A stretch of 64,000 nucleotides of DNA from Oceanidesulfovibrio indonesiensis (GTDB taxonomy: Bacteria; Desulfobacterota; Desulfovibrionia; Desulfovibrionales; Desulfovibrionaceae): the NCBI RefSeq assembly GCF_007625075.1, contig NZ_QMIE01000001.1:248001-312000 (forward strand), in the 5' to 3' direction. Under the pieces are notes generated by a model that was not told where the DNA came from, ran no database searches, and saw only the letters and a program-made list of their open reading frames with translations. The translations under genes were made by a program, and so were the position numbers. This document shows, piece by piece, positions 19,006 to 27,355 of the stretch (positions are counted from its first letter, which is position 1; every line of letters starts with the position of its first letter).

Positions 19006-19335
19006 ATGTTGAAAAATATCGAGCTGTTTACGGATTATCTGCCGTCTCTGGCCCGGATGGAGTCGCGGACCGGATGGGAGGCGTGGCCGTTCTCCGGCTT
19101 CGGCACCCTCACCTTCTGGGGGCTGTTGGCCAAGGCGGTTTTCGTCGCCATTCTCTTCATGGGCATTGCCTATCTCATGCGCTACCTGTTCCGGCCCGGG
19201 AGCAAACTGCGGGGCGAGGGCTGGGAGACCATCGAGGAGGCGCGGACTCGCCGTGAGGCCGAGCATCAGGAAAAAGGAAAAGCGGCGGGCGAAACGAACG
19301 GCAAGGACGCATCATCGGATCCGAAGAAGTCGTGA
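19006..19335 (+). CDS. Small single-pass membrane protein
   Basis: 109 aa if the ATG at 19006 is used; an in-frame GTG at 18844 would add 54 residues of unconvincing sequence. One hydrophobic segment (about 36-57, TFWGLLAKAVFVAILFMGIAY) is followed by a charged cytoplasmic tail rich in E, R and K. Family not recognised. The TGA overlaps the GTG of the HD-domain gene (GTGA), so the two are translationally coupled. Confidence 0.65.
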   Translation: MLKNIELFTDYLPSLARMESRTGWEAWPFSGFGTLTFWGLLAKAVFVAILFMGIAYLMRYLFRPGSKLRGEGWETIEEARTRREAEHQEKGKAAGETNGKDASSDPKKS

Positions 19336-20213
19336 CTTCCGATACGAACGGGATCCGCGCTATTGCGGGAGCGGGGGAACTGCTGGCGGAGCATATTGCG
19401 CGGTTCCGGGACTATGCGGACCGTTATCTCCAGGACGCCGGCGTTGCGGACCATCGTCCCGTCTCGCTGAAGATCGAGCACTCATTGCGCGTGCTTGAAA
19501 ATGCCTCGGCCATCATCCAGGCGCCCAGTCTGCTGGACGCCGCGGGAACGCCGCCAGGTGGAGGGCGGGCCGGGCTCTCGTTTCCGACGCTGATCCGACT
19601 CGCCGCGCTGTACCATGACGTGGGACGGTTCGAGCAGTACCGCCGCTACGCCACTTTCCACGACAAAAAATCCGAGAACCACGCCAGGCTCGGCGTGAAA
19701 GTGCTGCGGCAGAGCGGCCTTCTGGCCGGTCTGCCGGACGATGTTCGCAGTTTCATACAAGCAGTTGTCATTCTTCATAATCGGAGATTTGTGCCGGACG
19801 GCGTCGCACCGGACGTGCGCTTCGCAACCTGCGTGGTCCGGGATGCGGACAAGGTGGACATCATGCGCGTGATGGTGGAGCATTTCATCGCGCCCGATCC
19901 GGCGGACCCGGTGGTGACGCTGCATGTGGCGGAACACCCCACCAAGTATACGGAGTCGTTGTACGAGGCAATCATGGCCGACAAATCCGGCGACTACATG
20001 GCCATGCGATGGACCAATGATTTCAAGCTGTTGATACTGGGGTGGGTTTTTCAGCTGAACTTCCGGGCCAGCCTGGACATGGTGCGCGAACGGCGTCTGG
20101 CGCAGCAACTGCTTGAGAATCTGCCGGATATATCCCCGATGCGCGCGCTGGGCGAAAAGGTCCGCGCGGCACTGGAGCCCGGGGCGCCGGCTGGTGGGGA
20201 AAAGTCCGCATGA
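19332..20213 (+). CDS. HD-domain metal-dependent phosphohydrolase
   Basis: 293 aa, GTG start overlapping the previous stop by four bases. The HD signature is clear: H in KIEHSLRVL, HD in LAALYHDVGRFEQY, a histidine in VVILHNRR, and a later D in VVRDADKVDIMRVM. The family includes nucleotide phosphohydrolases and other phosphodiesterases; substrate unknown. Length is longer than a minimal HD domain, with a C-terminal helical extension. Cytoplasmic. Confidence 0.8.
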   Translation: MTSDTNGIRAIAGAGELLAEHIARFRDYADRYLQDAGVADHRPVSLKIEHSLRVLENASAIIQAPSLLDAAGTPPGGGRAGLSFPTLIRLAALYHDVGRFEQYRRYATFHDKKSENHARLGVKVLRQSGLLAGLPDDVRSFIQAVVILHNRRFVPDGVAPDVRFATCVVRDADKVDIMRVMVEHFIAPDPADPVVTLHVAEHPTKYTESLYEAIMADKSGDYMAMRWTNDFKLLILGWVFQLNFRASLDMVRERRLAQQLLENLPDISPMRALGEKVRAALEPGAPAGGEKSA

Positions 20214-20232
20214 GGGCAGCGGCCTGCAAATG

Positions 20233-20261
20233 AAAAAGGCCGCTTCTTGTGAGGAGCGGCC
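20233..20261 (-). terminator. Intrinsic terminator between convergent genes
   Basis: GGCCGCT...AGCGGCC arms span 20238-20261. Read on the minus strand the hairpin is followed by TTTTT (20233-20237), so it ends the transcript of the 79-aa gene. Confidence 0.8.
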
Positions 20262-20295
20262 CGAGTTTGGGAAAACAGAGGCTGAGACGCTGGGG

Positions 20296-20535
20296 TCAGG
20301 CGCGTTCACTGATGAGTTTGCCGCTCGTTTTCTCCAGCGCTTCGGCCGCGGTGGTGAAGATGAACGGCTCGATGGGCTTCTGACCGGGGTGCAGGGCGAA
20401 GGGCATGGCAGGGCCCAGATGCTGCGTGGATTTCCAGGACTGGTACTGCAGGCGGATGGTCTTGGATATGTCGGACCGGGAGAACTGCTCCGCGTTGAGG
20501 ATCATGTCCCAGGCCGACTGCATGGAAAATGACAT
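20296..20535 (-). CDS. Small conserved-looking hypothetical protein
   Basis: 79 aa from ATG 20535 with GGAG six bases upstream (an ATG at 20547 would add four residues). The sequence (MSFSMQSAWDMILNAEQFSR) has balanced composition with Trp, Tyr and Phe, unlike a chance frame. No signal peptide, membrane segment or known motif. It has its own terminator and is divergent from the aminotransferase gene. Function unknown. Confidence 0.6.
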   Translation of the reverse strand: MSFSMQSAWDMILNAEQFSRSDISKTIRLQYQSWKSTQHLGPAMPFALHPGQKPIEPFIFTTAAEALEKTSGKLISERA

Positions 20536-20646
20536 GGCTGGCTCCATGCGCCCTTGTGTGAAACAGGGCGTGGTTTGAAAATACGGACGCAACGAAAAGA
20601 TACGTGGCGGGTATTGTTTGGTCAAGCCGCCACCAGGTGAATCGAT

Positions 20647-21789
20647 ATGGAACGCACACTGCTGGACGAGATCAAGCCGTTTTACGTGATGGATGTGTTG
20701 GAACGCGCCAAGGCCATGGAGCGCGACGGCATCGACGTCGTGCATCTGGAAGTGGGCGAGCCGGACTTCGACATGCCGGGGCCGGTCAAGCAGGCGGCAA
20801 TCAGGGCCATGGATCAAGGCCACACCCACTACACGCACTCCCTGGGCATGATCGAACTGCGCGAGGCAATAGCCGCGGACTACGACAAGCGCTACGGCGT
20901 AACCGTCGATCCAGAGCATATTGTGGTGACCAACGGCACATCCCCGGCCATCTTCCTCACGTTCGCCGCGCTCCTGGAGCATGGAGACGAGGTCATCGTC
21001 TCGGACCCGCACTACGCCTGCTATCCCAACTTCATCCGCCTGGCTGGCGGCATGCCCCGGCTGGTGCCCACCCTGGAGGAGGACGGCTTCCAGTTCCGGG
21101 CGTCGGCCATTCGCGGCGCCATGAACGACAGAACGCGCGCCGTGTTCCTCAATTCGCCCTCCAACCCGGTGGGCACGCTCATGCCGCCGGAGCGTATGAA
21201 GAACGTGGCCGAGCTCGGCCTGCCCATCGTTTCGGACGAAATCTACCACGGGCTTGTCTATGGCGGACAGCGCGACCACACCGTGCTCGAATTCACGAAG
21301 AACTGCTTCGTGCTCAACGGGTTCTCCAAACTCTATGCCATGACCGGGCTGCGCCTGGGCTACCTCATCGCGCCGGAGATTCACAAGCGGGACCTCCAGA
21401 AGCTCTGCCAGAACCTTTTCATCTCGCCGAACTCCGTATCCCAGTGGGCGGGCATCGCCGCGCTCACCCAGTGCGAAGAGGACGTGGAGCGCATGAAAGC
21501 AGTGTACGACGAGCGGCGGCGGTACATGGTGGCGCGGCTCCGGGAAATCGGGTTCACCATTGCCGTAGAGCCTTTCGGCGCATTTTACGTTTTTGCCAAT
21601 GCCAGGAAGTTCGGTGCGGACTCCTACTCCCTGGCCTTCGACATTCTGGAGAACGCGCACGTGGGCGTGACCCCGGGCACCGACTTCGGCCAGGGCGGCG
21701 AGGGCTTCATCCGCTTTTCCTACGCCAACTCCCTGGAGAATATAGAGCGCGGCCTGGACCGCGTGGAGCGGTATCTGAAAACGGTATGA
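20647..21789 (+). CDS. PLP-dependent aminotransferase, class I/II
   Basis: 380 aa, ATG 20647 after AGGTGA. Fold-type I signatures: EVGEPDFDMP near the N-terminus, TNGTSPAIF, NSPSNPVGT, SDEIYHGLVY and the Schiff-base lysine K228 in NGFSKLYAMTGLRLGY. It belongs to the aspartate/aromatic aminotransferase group; the amino donor cannot be told from the sequence. The stop overlaps the start of the methyltransferase gene (ATGA), so they form a two-gene unit. Confidence 0.92.
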   Translation: MERTLLDEIKPFYVMDVLERAKAMERDGIDVVHLEVGEPDFDMPGPVKQAAIRAMDQGHTHYTHSLGMIELREAIAADYDKRYGVTVDPEHIVVTNGTSPAIFLTFAALLEHGDEVIVSDPHYACYPNFIRLAGGMPRLVPTLEEDGFQFRASAIRGAMNDRTRAVFLNSPSNPVGTLMPPERMKNVAELGLPIVSDEIYHGLVYGGQRDHTVLEFTKNCFVLNGFSKLYAMTGLRLGYLIAPEIHKRDLQKLCQNLFISPNSVSQWAGIAALTQCEEDVERMKAVYDERRRYMVARLREIGFTIAVEPFGAFYVFANARKFGADSYSLAFDILENAHVGVTPGTDFGQGGEGFIRFSYANSLENIERGLDRVERYLKTV

Positions 21790-22436
21790 ACGCCATGCAG
21801 GACGAGTATGCGGACTTCGCGCGGTTGTACGCGGCGTTTCTCGATCCGTTGCTGCACCGGACAAGGCAATACGCGCGCGGGATGGTTCGCGATCTCGGCG
21901 TGTCCAATATTCTGGACATATGCTGCGGCACCGGAGCGCTGTGCCGCGACCTGGCGGCGGACGGGCTGGACGTGACGGGTGTGGATTTGTCCTCCGCCAT
22001 GCTTGCCGAAGCGAAACGGCGTACCCGCTCATCCGCGTCGGTGCGGTATCTGACGACGGATGCGCGGTCGCTGCCGTTTGAAGACAAAGCCTTCGGGGTC
22101 TGCGTGCTCAGTCTGTGCCTGCACGAGAACGAGCCGGCGGATCGTTCGCGGATTCTCTCGGAAGCGTCGCGGGTGGCGCATGCGCTCGTGCTTGTCGATT
22201 ACGCCGCCGACATGGGCCTGCTTGGGGCGCTCGCGCATGTGCCGGAGCGTCTTGCCGGGAGAAGGCATTACGCCGCGTTTCGGAATTTCACGGCGCATGG
22301 CGGCCTGGAAGGTTTGCTCGCGGCTGAGGGATACGCCGTTCTCGCCAGAAGGCGGGTGCTTTTCGGAGCGGGCGTATGCATACGAAGCGAGCGCGGGGGC
22401 CGGTGGGCCGCGTCTGCTCCGGCTGCCGACATCTGA
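21786..22436 (+). CDS. SAM-dependent methyltransferase, class I
   Basis: 216 aa, coupled by ATGA overlap to the aminotransferase gene. SAM motif I is ILDICCGTGALCRDLA, followed by VTGVDLSSAMLAEAKRR and the motif IV-like DARSLPFEDKAFGVCVLSL, as in methyltransferase type 11 / UbiE-like proteins. The acceptor is unknown. The C-terminal 70 residues are Arg/Ala-rich and variable. Confidence 0.85.
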   Translation: MNAMQDEYADFARLYAAFLDPLLHRTRQYARGMVRDLGVSNILDICCGTGALCRDLAADGLDVTGVDLSSAMLAEAKRRTRSSASVRYLTTDARSLPFEDKAFGVCVLSLCLHENEPADRSRILSEASRVAHALVLVDYAADMGLLGALAHVPERLAGRRHYAAFRNFTAHGGLEGLLAAEGYAVLARRRVLFGAGVCIRSERGGRWAASAPAADI

Positions 22437-22697
22437 CCGGATCATCCGGGGCACCTACAGTGGCGAGAGCGCATCGCTCTCGTTACACAATCCACACGCC
22501 TGCGCCGTTTTCGGTGCGGGCGTTTTTGTTATTGCGGGAGCAGGTGATCGTGCATTTCGCTCTGCGCAGCGGCACCGCCCCGGCAACGCGGGGATGTCCC
22601 GGAAGGGGGCGAAGCAGAACCCGTGACCAGAATGGCGAACTGCAAACGGCGCGGTAAGCAGCTATCGACAAAGCAGTCGGACCCTAGTATGCAGTAT

Positions 22698-22716
22698 GAG
22701 AATGATAATGTTTATC
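22698..22716 (+). promoter_or_regulatory. Fur box
   Basis: GAGAATGATAATGTTTATC matches the classical 19-base Fur consensus at 16 positions. It lies about 240 bases upstream of the ribbon-helix-helix-like gene, so it may act on that gene or on an unannotated transcript starting nearby. Confidence 0.65.
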
Positions 22717-22763
22717 ACTGAGTCGGCCGGAACGGAGATGCGGTTCATGGAGAGCATGGGGGC

Positions 22764-22780
22764 TGTTTCAGAATGAAACA
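22764..22780. promoter_or_regulatory. Perfect palindrome TGTTTCA-gaa-TGAAACA
   Basis: Seven-base perfect arms around a three-base spacer, 48 bases beyond the Fur box. It has the size and symmetry of a dimeric repressor operator, possibly autoregulation by the ribbon-helix-helix-like protein encoded next. Confidence 0.45.
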
Positions 22781-22956
22781 CTTTACGACAATGCGGAAGT
22801 CGAGTATTAAAGTGTTGTGTTGACAATTCTGGGAAATATAAATTTCGGATTTGTGTATTCCGATAAAAGACGGCCACCTGTCGCACGATTGTCACACAAA
22901 ATGCGTATTACGGCATTTATGGCGTGTATGTCTTTGAAAGAAAAGGAGTAGCAGTT

Positions 22957-23160
22957 ATGAGCAAGACGCGGATCACTTTCTATATGTCCATGGATACCAT
23001 CGAGAAAGCCAAGAACGCAGCCTATTGGACCCCGGGCATGACCCTGTCCAGCCTTGCGGAAAGCGCTCTGGCGCAGCACATCGACGATCTGGAGAACAGG
23101 CGTTCCGAGCCGTTTCCCCGTCGTGAGGGGGAGTTGGCTAAGGGACGTCCCGCCAAGTAG
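22957..23160 (+). CDS. Small ribbon-helix-helix-like DNA-binding protein
   Basis: 67 aa, ATG 22957 preceded by AAGGAG. The pattern RITFYMSMDTIEKAKNAAYW, then MTLSSLAESALAQHIDDLEN, is a beta strand plus two helices as in ribbon-helix-helix regulators, and the PFPRREGELAKGRP tail resembles small partition/antitoxin-type RHH proteins. No toxin gene lies beside it. The upstream region carries a Fur box and a palindrome. Role unknown; a transcriptional regulator is likely. Confidence 0.65.
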   Translation: MSKTRITFYMSMDTIEKAKNAAYWTPGMTLSSLAESALAQHIDDLENRRSEPFPRREGELAKGRPAK

Positions 23161-23235
23161 CACCCCGCCTTCCGAGCCGTCGTTCAGCCGTCTGTTGGCT
23201 TCACTTGGCGTCTGGGCGACGGTTCGTCATACTTT

Positions 23236-23943
23236 TCAGAGAGTCCCCAGCAGAGGGCGGAGCAGCGCCGAGCAGTCCGGCGCCGTGATATCGGCTCCAT
23301 GGTCGCGGAGCTGGTCCATGCTCATGCGGCCGCTGGCTACGCCGCCGGACCGGGTGCCGGCCGCCCTGGCTGTGGACATGTCCATGGGGTGGTCGCCCAC
23401 CATGAGGGTCGCGCGCGGGTCCGCGCCGAGTCGGCGCACTGCTTCGCGCAGGTGGTCGGGATGGGGTTTGGCGAACGCGACGTCGTCCCGGGCAAGCAGG
23501 ACGCGCAGATGCGCATCCGCATCCGGAAACACGGTCCGCACCGCCTTGCTGCAGTTGCGGGTGATGACGCCGCAGGCGATGCCGCGTACCTCCAGCCCGG
23601 CGAGCAGGGCGCGGGTGAATGGGAACAGGATGCCCCGGGCCGCGCTTTCCACCTCCATAGTCTCGATGCTTGCCATGGCCCGCGTGCTGAGGACGGGGCC
23701 GGAGCCAGGAGCCAGTGACTCCGCCTCGCCGGCAAGCTCGTCGATCCATTCGAGAACAGGCGTGGCGTTCGGGGCGGGCTCGAAGCCCAAAAACGGCGTC
23801 GCGATTTGCGCAACCAGGCGTTTCATCGCGTCGAAGTCCAGGATCAGTTCGGCCAGGGTGCCGTCGAAATCAAAGACCACTGCGTCCAGGTTGCGCAGGG
23901 CGGCGGGAACCTCGCTGGTCGATGTGGCGGTATCGTAGCGCAT
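23236..23943 (-). CDS. HAD-superfamily hydrolase (phosphoglycolate-phosphatase-like)
   Basis: 235 aa, ATG 23943. HAD motifs in order: DFDGTLAEL (nucleophile and acid Asp), GVITRN (motif II), KPHPDHL (motif III lysine) and MVGDHPMDM (motif IV). A helical cap lies between motifs I and II, as in phosphoglycolate phosphatase and related phosphatases. Substrate unknown. It lies downstream of the DUF3179 gene in the same direction, with a 39-base gap, so co-transcription is plausible. Confidence 0.88.
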   Translation of the reverse strand: MRYDTATSTSEVPAALRNLDAVVFDFDGTLAELILDFDAMKRLVAQIATPFLGFEPAPNATPVLEWIDELAGEAESLAPGSGPVLSTRAMASIETMEVESAARGILFPFTRALLAGLEVRGIACGVITRNCSKAVRTVFPDADAHLRVLLARDDVAFAKPHPDHLREAVRRLGADPRATLMVGDHPMDMSTARAAGTRSGGVASGRMSMDQLRDHGADITAPDCSALLRPLLGTL

Positions 23944-23982
23944 GGCGGATTGATGGGCGAATGGGCGGTGTGGCGGCCGCGT

Positions 23983-25317
23983 CTACAGGCCTTCTTCCGG
24001 GCCGATCTCCATGTCCGGCGTGATGATCGAAGGCGGTATGTCCTTGGGCAGCTGCGGCCTGTTCACGTTGGGCAGGCTCGGGGCCACTTCGGTTTGCGGC
24101 TTTTCGAATGTGGGGTCCGGCGGCTCCACCTGCTCCACCGGCGAGAACTCCGCTTCGGCACGGCGTTTCGCCTCCAGGGCTTCCTGCCAGCTGAAGAGTG
24201 CTGCGTCCGGGTAGAACGCCGTCCAGGCGAACCACATCACATCGAAACTGTCGAGCAGGGCAAGGCGGTTGCCCGCCAGTCGGCCTTCCACGGCTCGTCC
24301 GTCAGGATGCCAGCGTGTGCCGGTCTCCACGTCGCGATAGACGCCGTCCCTGTGCACGAAGTGGAGGAGGTAGTTGCCCACTCGGCGATCGAAAAGTCTC
24401 GGCGCGTCGAGTTCATCGTCCCAGATGGAAACCACCGGCGTCACGCCGGCATCAAAGTTGGCTGCCCGCGGCCGGCGGAGGGAATCGCGCACCACAGCCA
24501 CGTTGAGATTATCCAGTTGCAGGCCCAGGATGCGCGTCTTGGGCGGCAGCTGATCATCGTAGCTGGCCAGAGGGTGCAGGACACGCTCGTCCTGATAATA
24601 GGTGTCCGGCCTGTTGTAGGAACCGTAGGGGTCCTCGCCGTAATTCCGGCGGTGCCCGGTGGCGCGGGAGAGCACTTGCGCGTCCGGATATTTCAGTCTG
24701 GCGCGTCTCCACGTGGTCCAGACCAGAGGGAACGATTCCAGCTTTCTGCCTTGCAGCGGACCGCCTATGGCCAAGCCGGTGAGCTGCGGCCAGACGCTGT
24801 TCGTGGAATAGTCGAAGAGCAGATGGTTGCCGTTGAGCAGCGAGCCGAGCGTACCGAACGGCGTATCAAAGCGGTCGATCCGGCCAGCGTATCCACGCAC
24901 GCAGCCCGTGACCGGGCAATACGTGACGGAACGACGGCGGGCGTTCTTGCCTTCGCCCAGCACCTCGTTGACAACCACGTGCCAGACGAGCACCTGGCGG
25001 GGATAAATGCGCGTCACGCCGTCCGGGTTGCCATAGTCCAGAACGAAGACGTGTTCGGAGTCATCCATGCCCAGGGCTGCATCCGGTACGGAAATGAAGT
25101 TCGGAGCATTGATGGGCGGGATGCTGTTGGGCCCCAGGCCGGTCTCATGGATCAGGTCGCGCAGTTCGGCGAAGTACGCTTCGCTCGGGCCGGCGTCCAT
25201 GGTCTCGGGGTCATTGTCCGGCAGCGCGCCGTCCTGGCAGAAGGCGGTGGCGGCGCCTGCGAGCAAAAAGAGGCAGGCGAGCAGGGCCAGGCAGATCGGA
25301 TTCGGCATCGTTCGCAT
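23983..25317 (-). CDS. Secreted DUF3179 family protein
   Basis: About 444 aa from ATG 25317 (ATG 25308 and several upstream codons are alternatives). The signal peptide is CLALLACLFLLAGAATA, so the protein is exported. The DUF3179 core is plain: YPRQVLVWHVVVNEVLG, then RRSVTYCPVTGCVRGYAGR, NSVWPQLTGLAIGG and the RATGHRRNYGEDPYGSY block. The tail (about 385-444) is Pro/Glu-rich. The function of the family is unknown; conserved Cys and His residues suggest metal binding or a redox role. Confidence 0.85.
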   Translation of the reverse strand: MRTMPNPICLALLACLFLLAGAATAFCQDGALPDNDPETMDAGPSEAYFAELRDLIHETGLGPNSIPPINAPNFISVPDAALGMDDSEHVFVLDYGNPDGVTRIYPRQVLVWHVVVNEVLGEGKNARRRSVTYCPVTGCVRGYAGRIDRFDTPFGTLGSLLNGNHLLFDYSTNSVWPQLTGLAIGGPLQGRKLESFPLVWTTWRRARLKYPDAQVLSRATGHRRNYGEDPYGSYNRPDTYYQDERVLHPLASYDDQLPPKTRILGLQLDNLNVAVVRDSLRRPRAANFDAGVTPVVSIWDDELDAPRLFDRRVGNYLLHFVHRDGVYRDVETGTRWHPDGRAVEGRLAGNRLALLDSFDVMWFAWTAFYPDAALFSWQEALEAKRRAEAEFSPVEQVEPPDPTFEKPQTEVAPSLPNVNRPQLPKDIPPSIITPDMEIGPEEGL

Positions 25318-25490
25318 ACGGTGTCCCATCAGGCGTATTGCATAAAGCGCCAGGATGTGCGCTTCTGTCTTCGCGGCATTCGCCTTGAGCCAGGGGAACC
25401 GGTCTGTGAAGACAGAAGTCATTGCGTCATATCGGCGCAAAACGCGAATACTCTAGCGGCATCCGCCCCGTTCCCGCAACATCTCCGAAA

Positions 25491-26456
25491 TCAGGCGCTC
25501 CGCGGCGCCATGCTCCTGCTCAACAGACGGGTGAGCAGAGCGACCGCCACCAGGGAGAAAAGCAGGCGGGCCCAGAACGTGCCCACCATGTGCGCGCCGA
25601 GCAGCGCCATGAGCAGCGTATCCTCTATGAGCGCGTGGGACAGTCCCATGAGCGACATGGCGCTGAAAAGGTCCTTCTTGTCCACAGCGCCTGTCCGGCT
25701 TTCGTGGATGATGAGGCCGCCGCCGTAGGCGATGCCCAGGGTGAGGCCGATAACCGTGATGGTGGCGGCTTCCCTGCCGATGCCCATGAGCTTGAGGAAC
25801 GGCCGCAGCAGGAAGTTGAACAGATCGGTTATGCGAATGGCCTTGAGTAACCGCACGAGCGCCATGAGGCCGAATATGATGAAGAAAAGGCTGGCGAGCC
25901 CCTTGGCCTGGCCCCATGCCCAGGCGAGCAGTGTGGGCGCTTCGGCCGGAGGATCCCACAGCATGCGGCTCGGCTGCTGGAACATGCCCAACCCGGAAAA
26001 CGAAAGATGGAGTATGAATCCGAGCAGGACGGCGCAGCCGATCCGGATGGCCAGCTGGCTTTTGGCGCTCACTCCGCATTGCTGGGAAATACGCGTCTCA
26101 AGCAATAGATTGTGCGCCACGAGCATCATGGTGGCAAGCACCGTAATCTGCGCCACGCTCAAGGTTGTGCCCAGTGTGGCGTACACGGCCATGGCGCTGT
26201 ACAGGTTCACGACCATGGCCGTGGCCCAGACCAGGCCGGTTTCGGCAGGCAGGCCCACAAGCTCCATGACCGGGCTGAGCGGCCAGGCAAGGTAGCGGAG
26301 CAAGTCAAGCTCCGCGAGTATTTTGACAAGAATGATGATGGGGATCATCACCTTGTAGAGGTCCCAGGCCACGCGCACGGCGTCGCGCAGAAGGCCGATG
26401 GTCCAGTCGTGGAGAACAGTTCTTTGGGGGGTGCTTTCGTCGGGTGTGTCGGTCAT
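25491..26456 (-). CDS. Nucleoside-recognition (Gate) domain membrane protein
   Basis: 321 aa from ATG 26456 (no clear ribosome site; a longer frame exists). Some eight hydrophobic segments, with PIIILVKILAELDLLRYLA at the N-terminus and the paired LTLGIAYGGGLIIHES / SHALIEDTLLMALLGAHM segments typical of the Gate/nucleoside-recognition domain (SpmA/SpmB- and YjiH-like). It is an inner-membrane protein, presumably a transporter or its regulator; substrate unknown. Confidence 0.8.
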   Translation of the reverse strand: MTDTPDESTPQRTVLHDWTIGLLRDAVRVAWDLYKVMIPIIILVKILAELDLLRYLAWPLSPVMELVGLPAETGLVWATAMVVNLYSAMAVYATLGTTLSVAQITVLATMMLVAHNLLLETRISQQCGVSAKSQLAIRIGCAVLLGFILHLSFSGLGMFQQPSRMLWDPPAEAPTLLAWAWGQAKGLASLFFIIFGLMALVRLLKAIRITDLFNFLLRPFLKLMGIGREAATITVIGLTLGIAYGGGLIIHESRTGAVDKKDLFSAMSLMGLSHALIEDTLLMALLGAHMVGTFWARLLFSLVAVALLTRLLSRSMAPRSA

Positions 26457-26787
26457 GGAAGGACTCGCGTGTGTAGAAGCTGCAAAGCCGCGGAGTGTAC
26501 CGGTTGTCGGCGGCGCTGCAAAGCCCTTTCGGCTCAAGGAGGGTCAGGCGCGGAGAAGGCGGGCTGGGGGGCAGCCGGAAACGCAAAAGCGCCGGCCGGC
26601 GGTTCAGAAAATCAAAAAAAGTGGGAAATCAACGCCGCCGTCCTCGAATCCGAACGAGTAATCCCTGAAATGTCTTGAGAAAGACTAGAGTTCTGATTTG
26701 GTTACGATGAGGATAAGGCGCCTCTGAAAACAGGCGCCGGTGCAAGCCAAAGGGACTGCCAAGCAGGCTGCTGAAAACGTCATTTCC
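26457..26787. other. Intergenic region with GGCGCCT/AGGCGCC hairpin
   Basis: No supported gene. A perfect 7-bp stem, GGCGCCT and AGGCGCC around an 8-base loop, lies near 26726-26747 and is followed by GGTGCAAGCC and GGGACTGCC. The arrangement is reminiscent of part of a cobalamin aptamer, but the other conserved boxes are missing. Nothing else can be assigned. Confidence 0.3.
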
Positions 26788-26914
26788 GCAGGTGTTCAAA
26801 AAAGTTCGGATGCTAAGCGCGAAAAAAGATCAAGGCTGAAGCGTACTTTCAGTACGTAACGGTTTGATCCTGTGAAGCAACGCTGCAACCGGCGTTTTTT
26901 TGAACAGCCTGTTA
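26788..26914 (-). repeat. Dispersed structured repeat, copy A
   Basis: One of three copies (others 40613-40746 and 54684-54826). Ends form inverted repeats: AGGTGTTCAAAAAA (26790-26803) and TTTTTTGAACAGCCT (26896-26910). Inside, on the minus strand, GATCAA and TTGATC enclose a GTACT/AGTAC hairpin and are followed by TTTTTT, which looks like a terminator. The element starts at the stop codon (26912-26914) of the Cys-rich protein gene. Confidence 0.8.
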
Positions 26915-27223
26915 GAAACAACCGCAGGCTTTGGCGGCGGCTTCGCTGATGGTTCTGCCGGTACCGCTGCCTTCCATCACCTCGGCAACGCCGCAGGAGT
27001 AGGTGTTGGTCTCGGAGAAGGCGTTGCAGCAGATGCGGTAGCCCGTGTTCCGGCAGTATCCGCATACCTGGGTAGTGTCCTCGGCGGAAAGCCTGGAGTC
27101 CTCTATGTAGCAGCCTTTCCGGAACAGTCCCTGGTTGTCCTGGTACTGGCGCAGGGCGAAGGCCGGCTGGGCGGCGATAACCATAAGCAAGGCAGCCACA
27201 AGGGACGCACGAATGATGCGCAT
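26912..27223 (-). CDS. Small secreted cysteine-rich protein
   Basis: 103 aa, ATG 27223 after AGGAGA. A signal peptide (MRIIRASLVAALLMVIAAQPAFA) leaves a mature part of about 80 residues with eight cysteines, in KGCYIED, QVCGYCRN, YRICCNAF, YSCGVAE and the terminal ACGCF. The even number suggests disulfides in the periplasm or outside, or a metal site. No family recognised. Its stop codon coincides with one end of a dispersed repeat. Confidence 0.7.
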   Translation of the reverse strand: MRIIRASLVAALLMVIAAQPAFALRQYQDNQGLFRKGCYIEDSRLSAEDTTQVCGYCRNTGYRICCNAFSETNTYSCGVAEVMEGSGTGRTISEAAAKACGCF

Positions 27224-27291
27224 GGCGAGTCTCCTGTTGGTACGTGTCGTCTGTTCTGGTGCGAAGCGCATGCGACAAATCTACTAAAGAT

Positions 27292-27320
27292 ACCTTAGCG
27301 TTGGGGGGCTGCGGTGTCAA
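27292..27320 (-). promoter_or_regulatory. Promoter of the Cys-rich protein gene
   Basis: On the minus strand a perfect TTGACA (27315-27320) is followed after 17 bases by TAAGGT (27292-27297), about 70 bases before the start codon at 27223. Confidence 0.5.
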
Positions 27321-27355
27321 CGGGGATTGATGCAAGCCTCCTGCGTCACAGGCGT

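Larger units (their letters stand above)
22437..22956. other. 520-base intergenic region with Fur box and palindrome
   Basis: The first half (22437-22680) is GC-rich, with a GCGAGAGC/GCTCTCGT hairpin (about 22462-22484) and a TGTCCCGGAAGGGGG stretch also found near 217-242. The second half (22681-22956) turns AT-rich and holds a Fur box (22698-22716) and a 17-base palindrome (22764-22780). A weak -35/-10 pair TTGTGT/TATAAA lies at 22815-22842. No convincing coding frame; room for a small RNA. Confidence 0.5.

Noticed and set aside
20604-21783. N-terminal part of the 610-codon frame leading into the methyltransferase
   Set aside because: The region codes for the aminotransferase in another frame; the methyltransferase starts at 21786 with an ATGA overlap.
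22560-22650. Possible 4.5S (SRP) RNA because of CCGGAAGG
   Set aside because: The conserved AGCAG and AGGUC asymmetric loops of the SRP Alu/S-domain tip are not in the right places; only the tetraloop-like GGAA matches.
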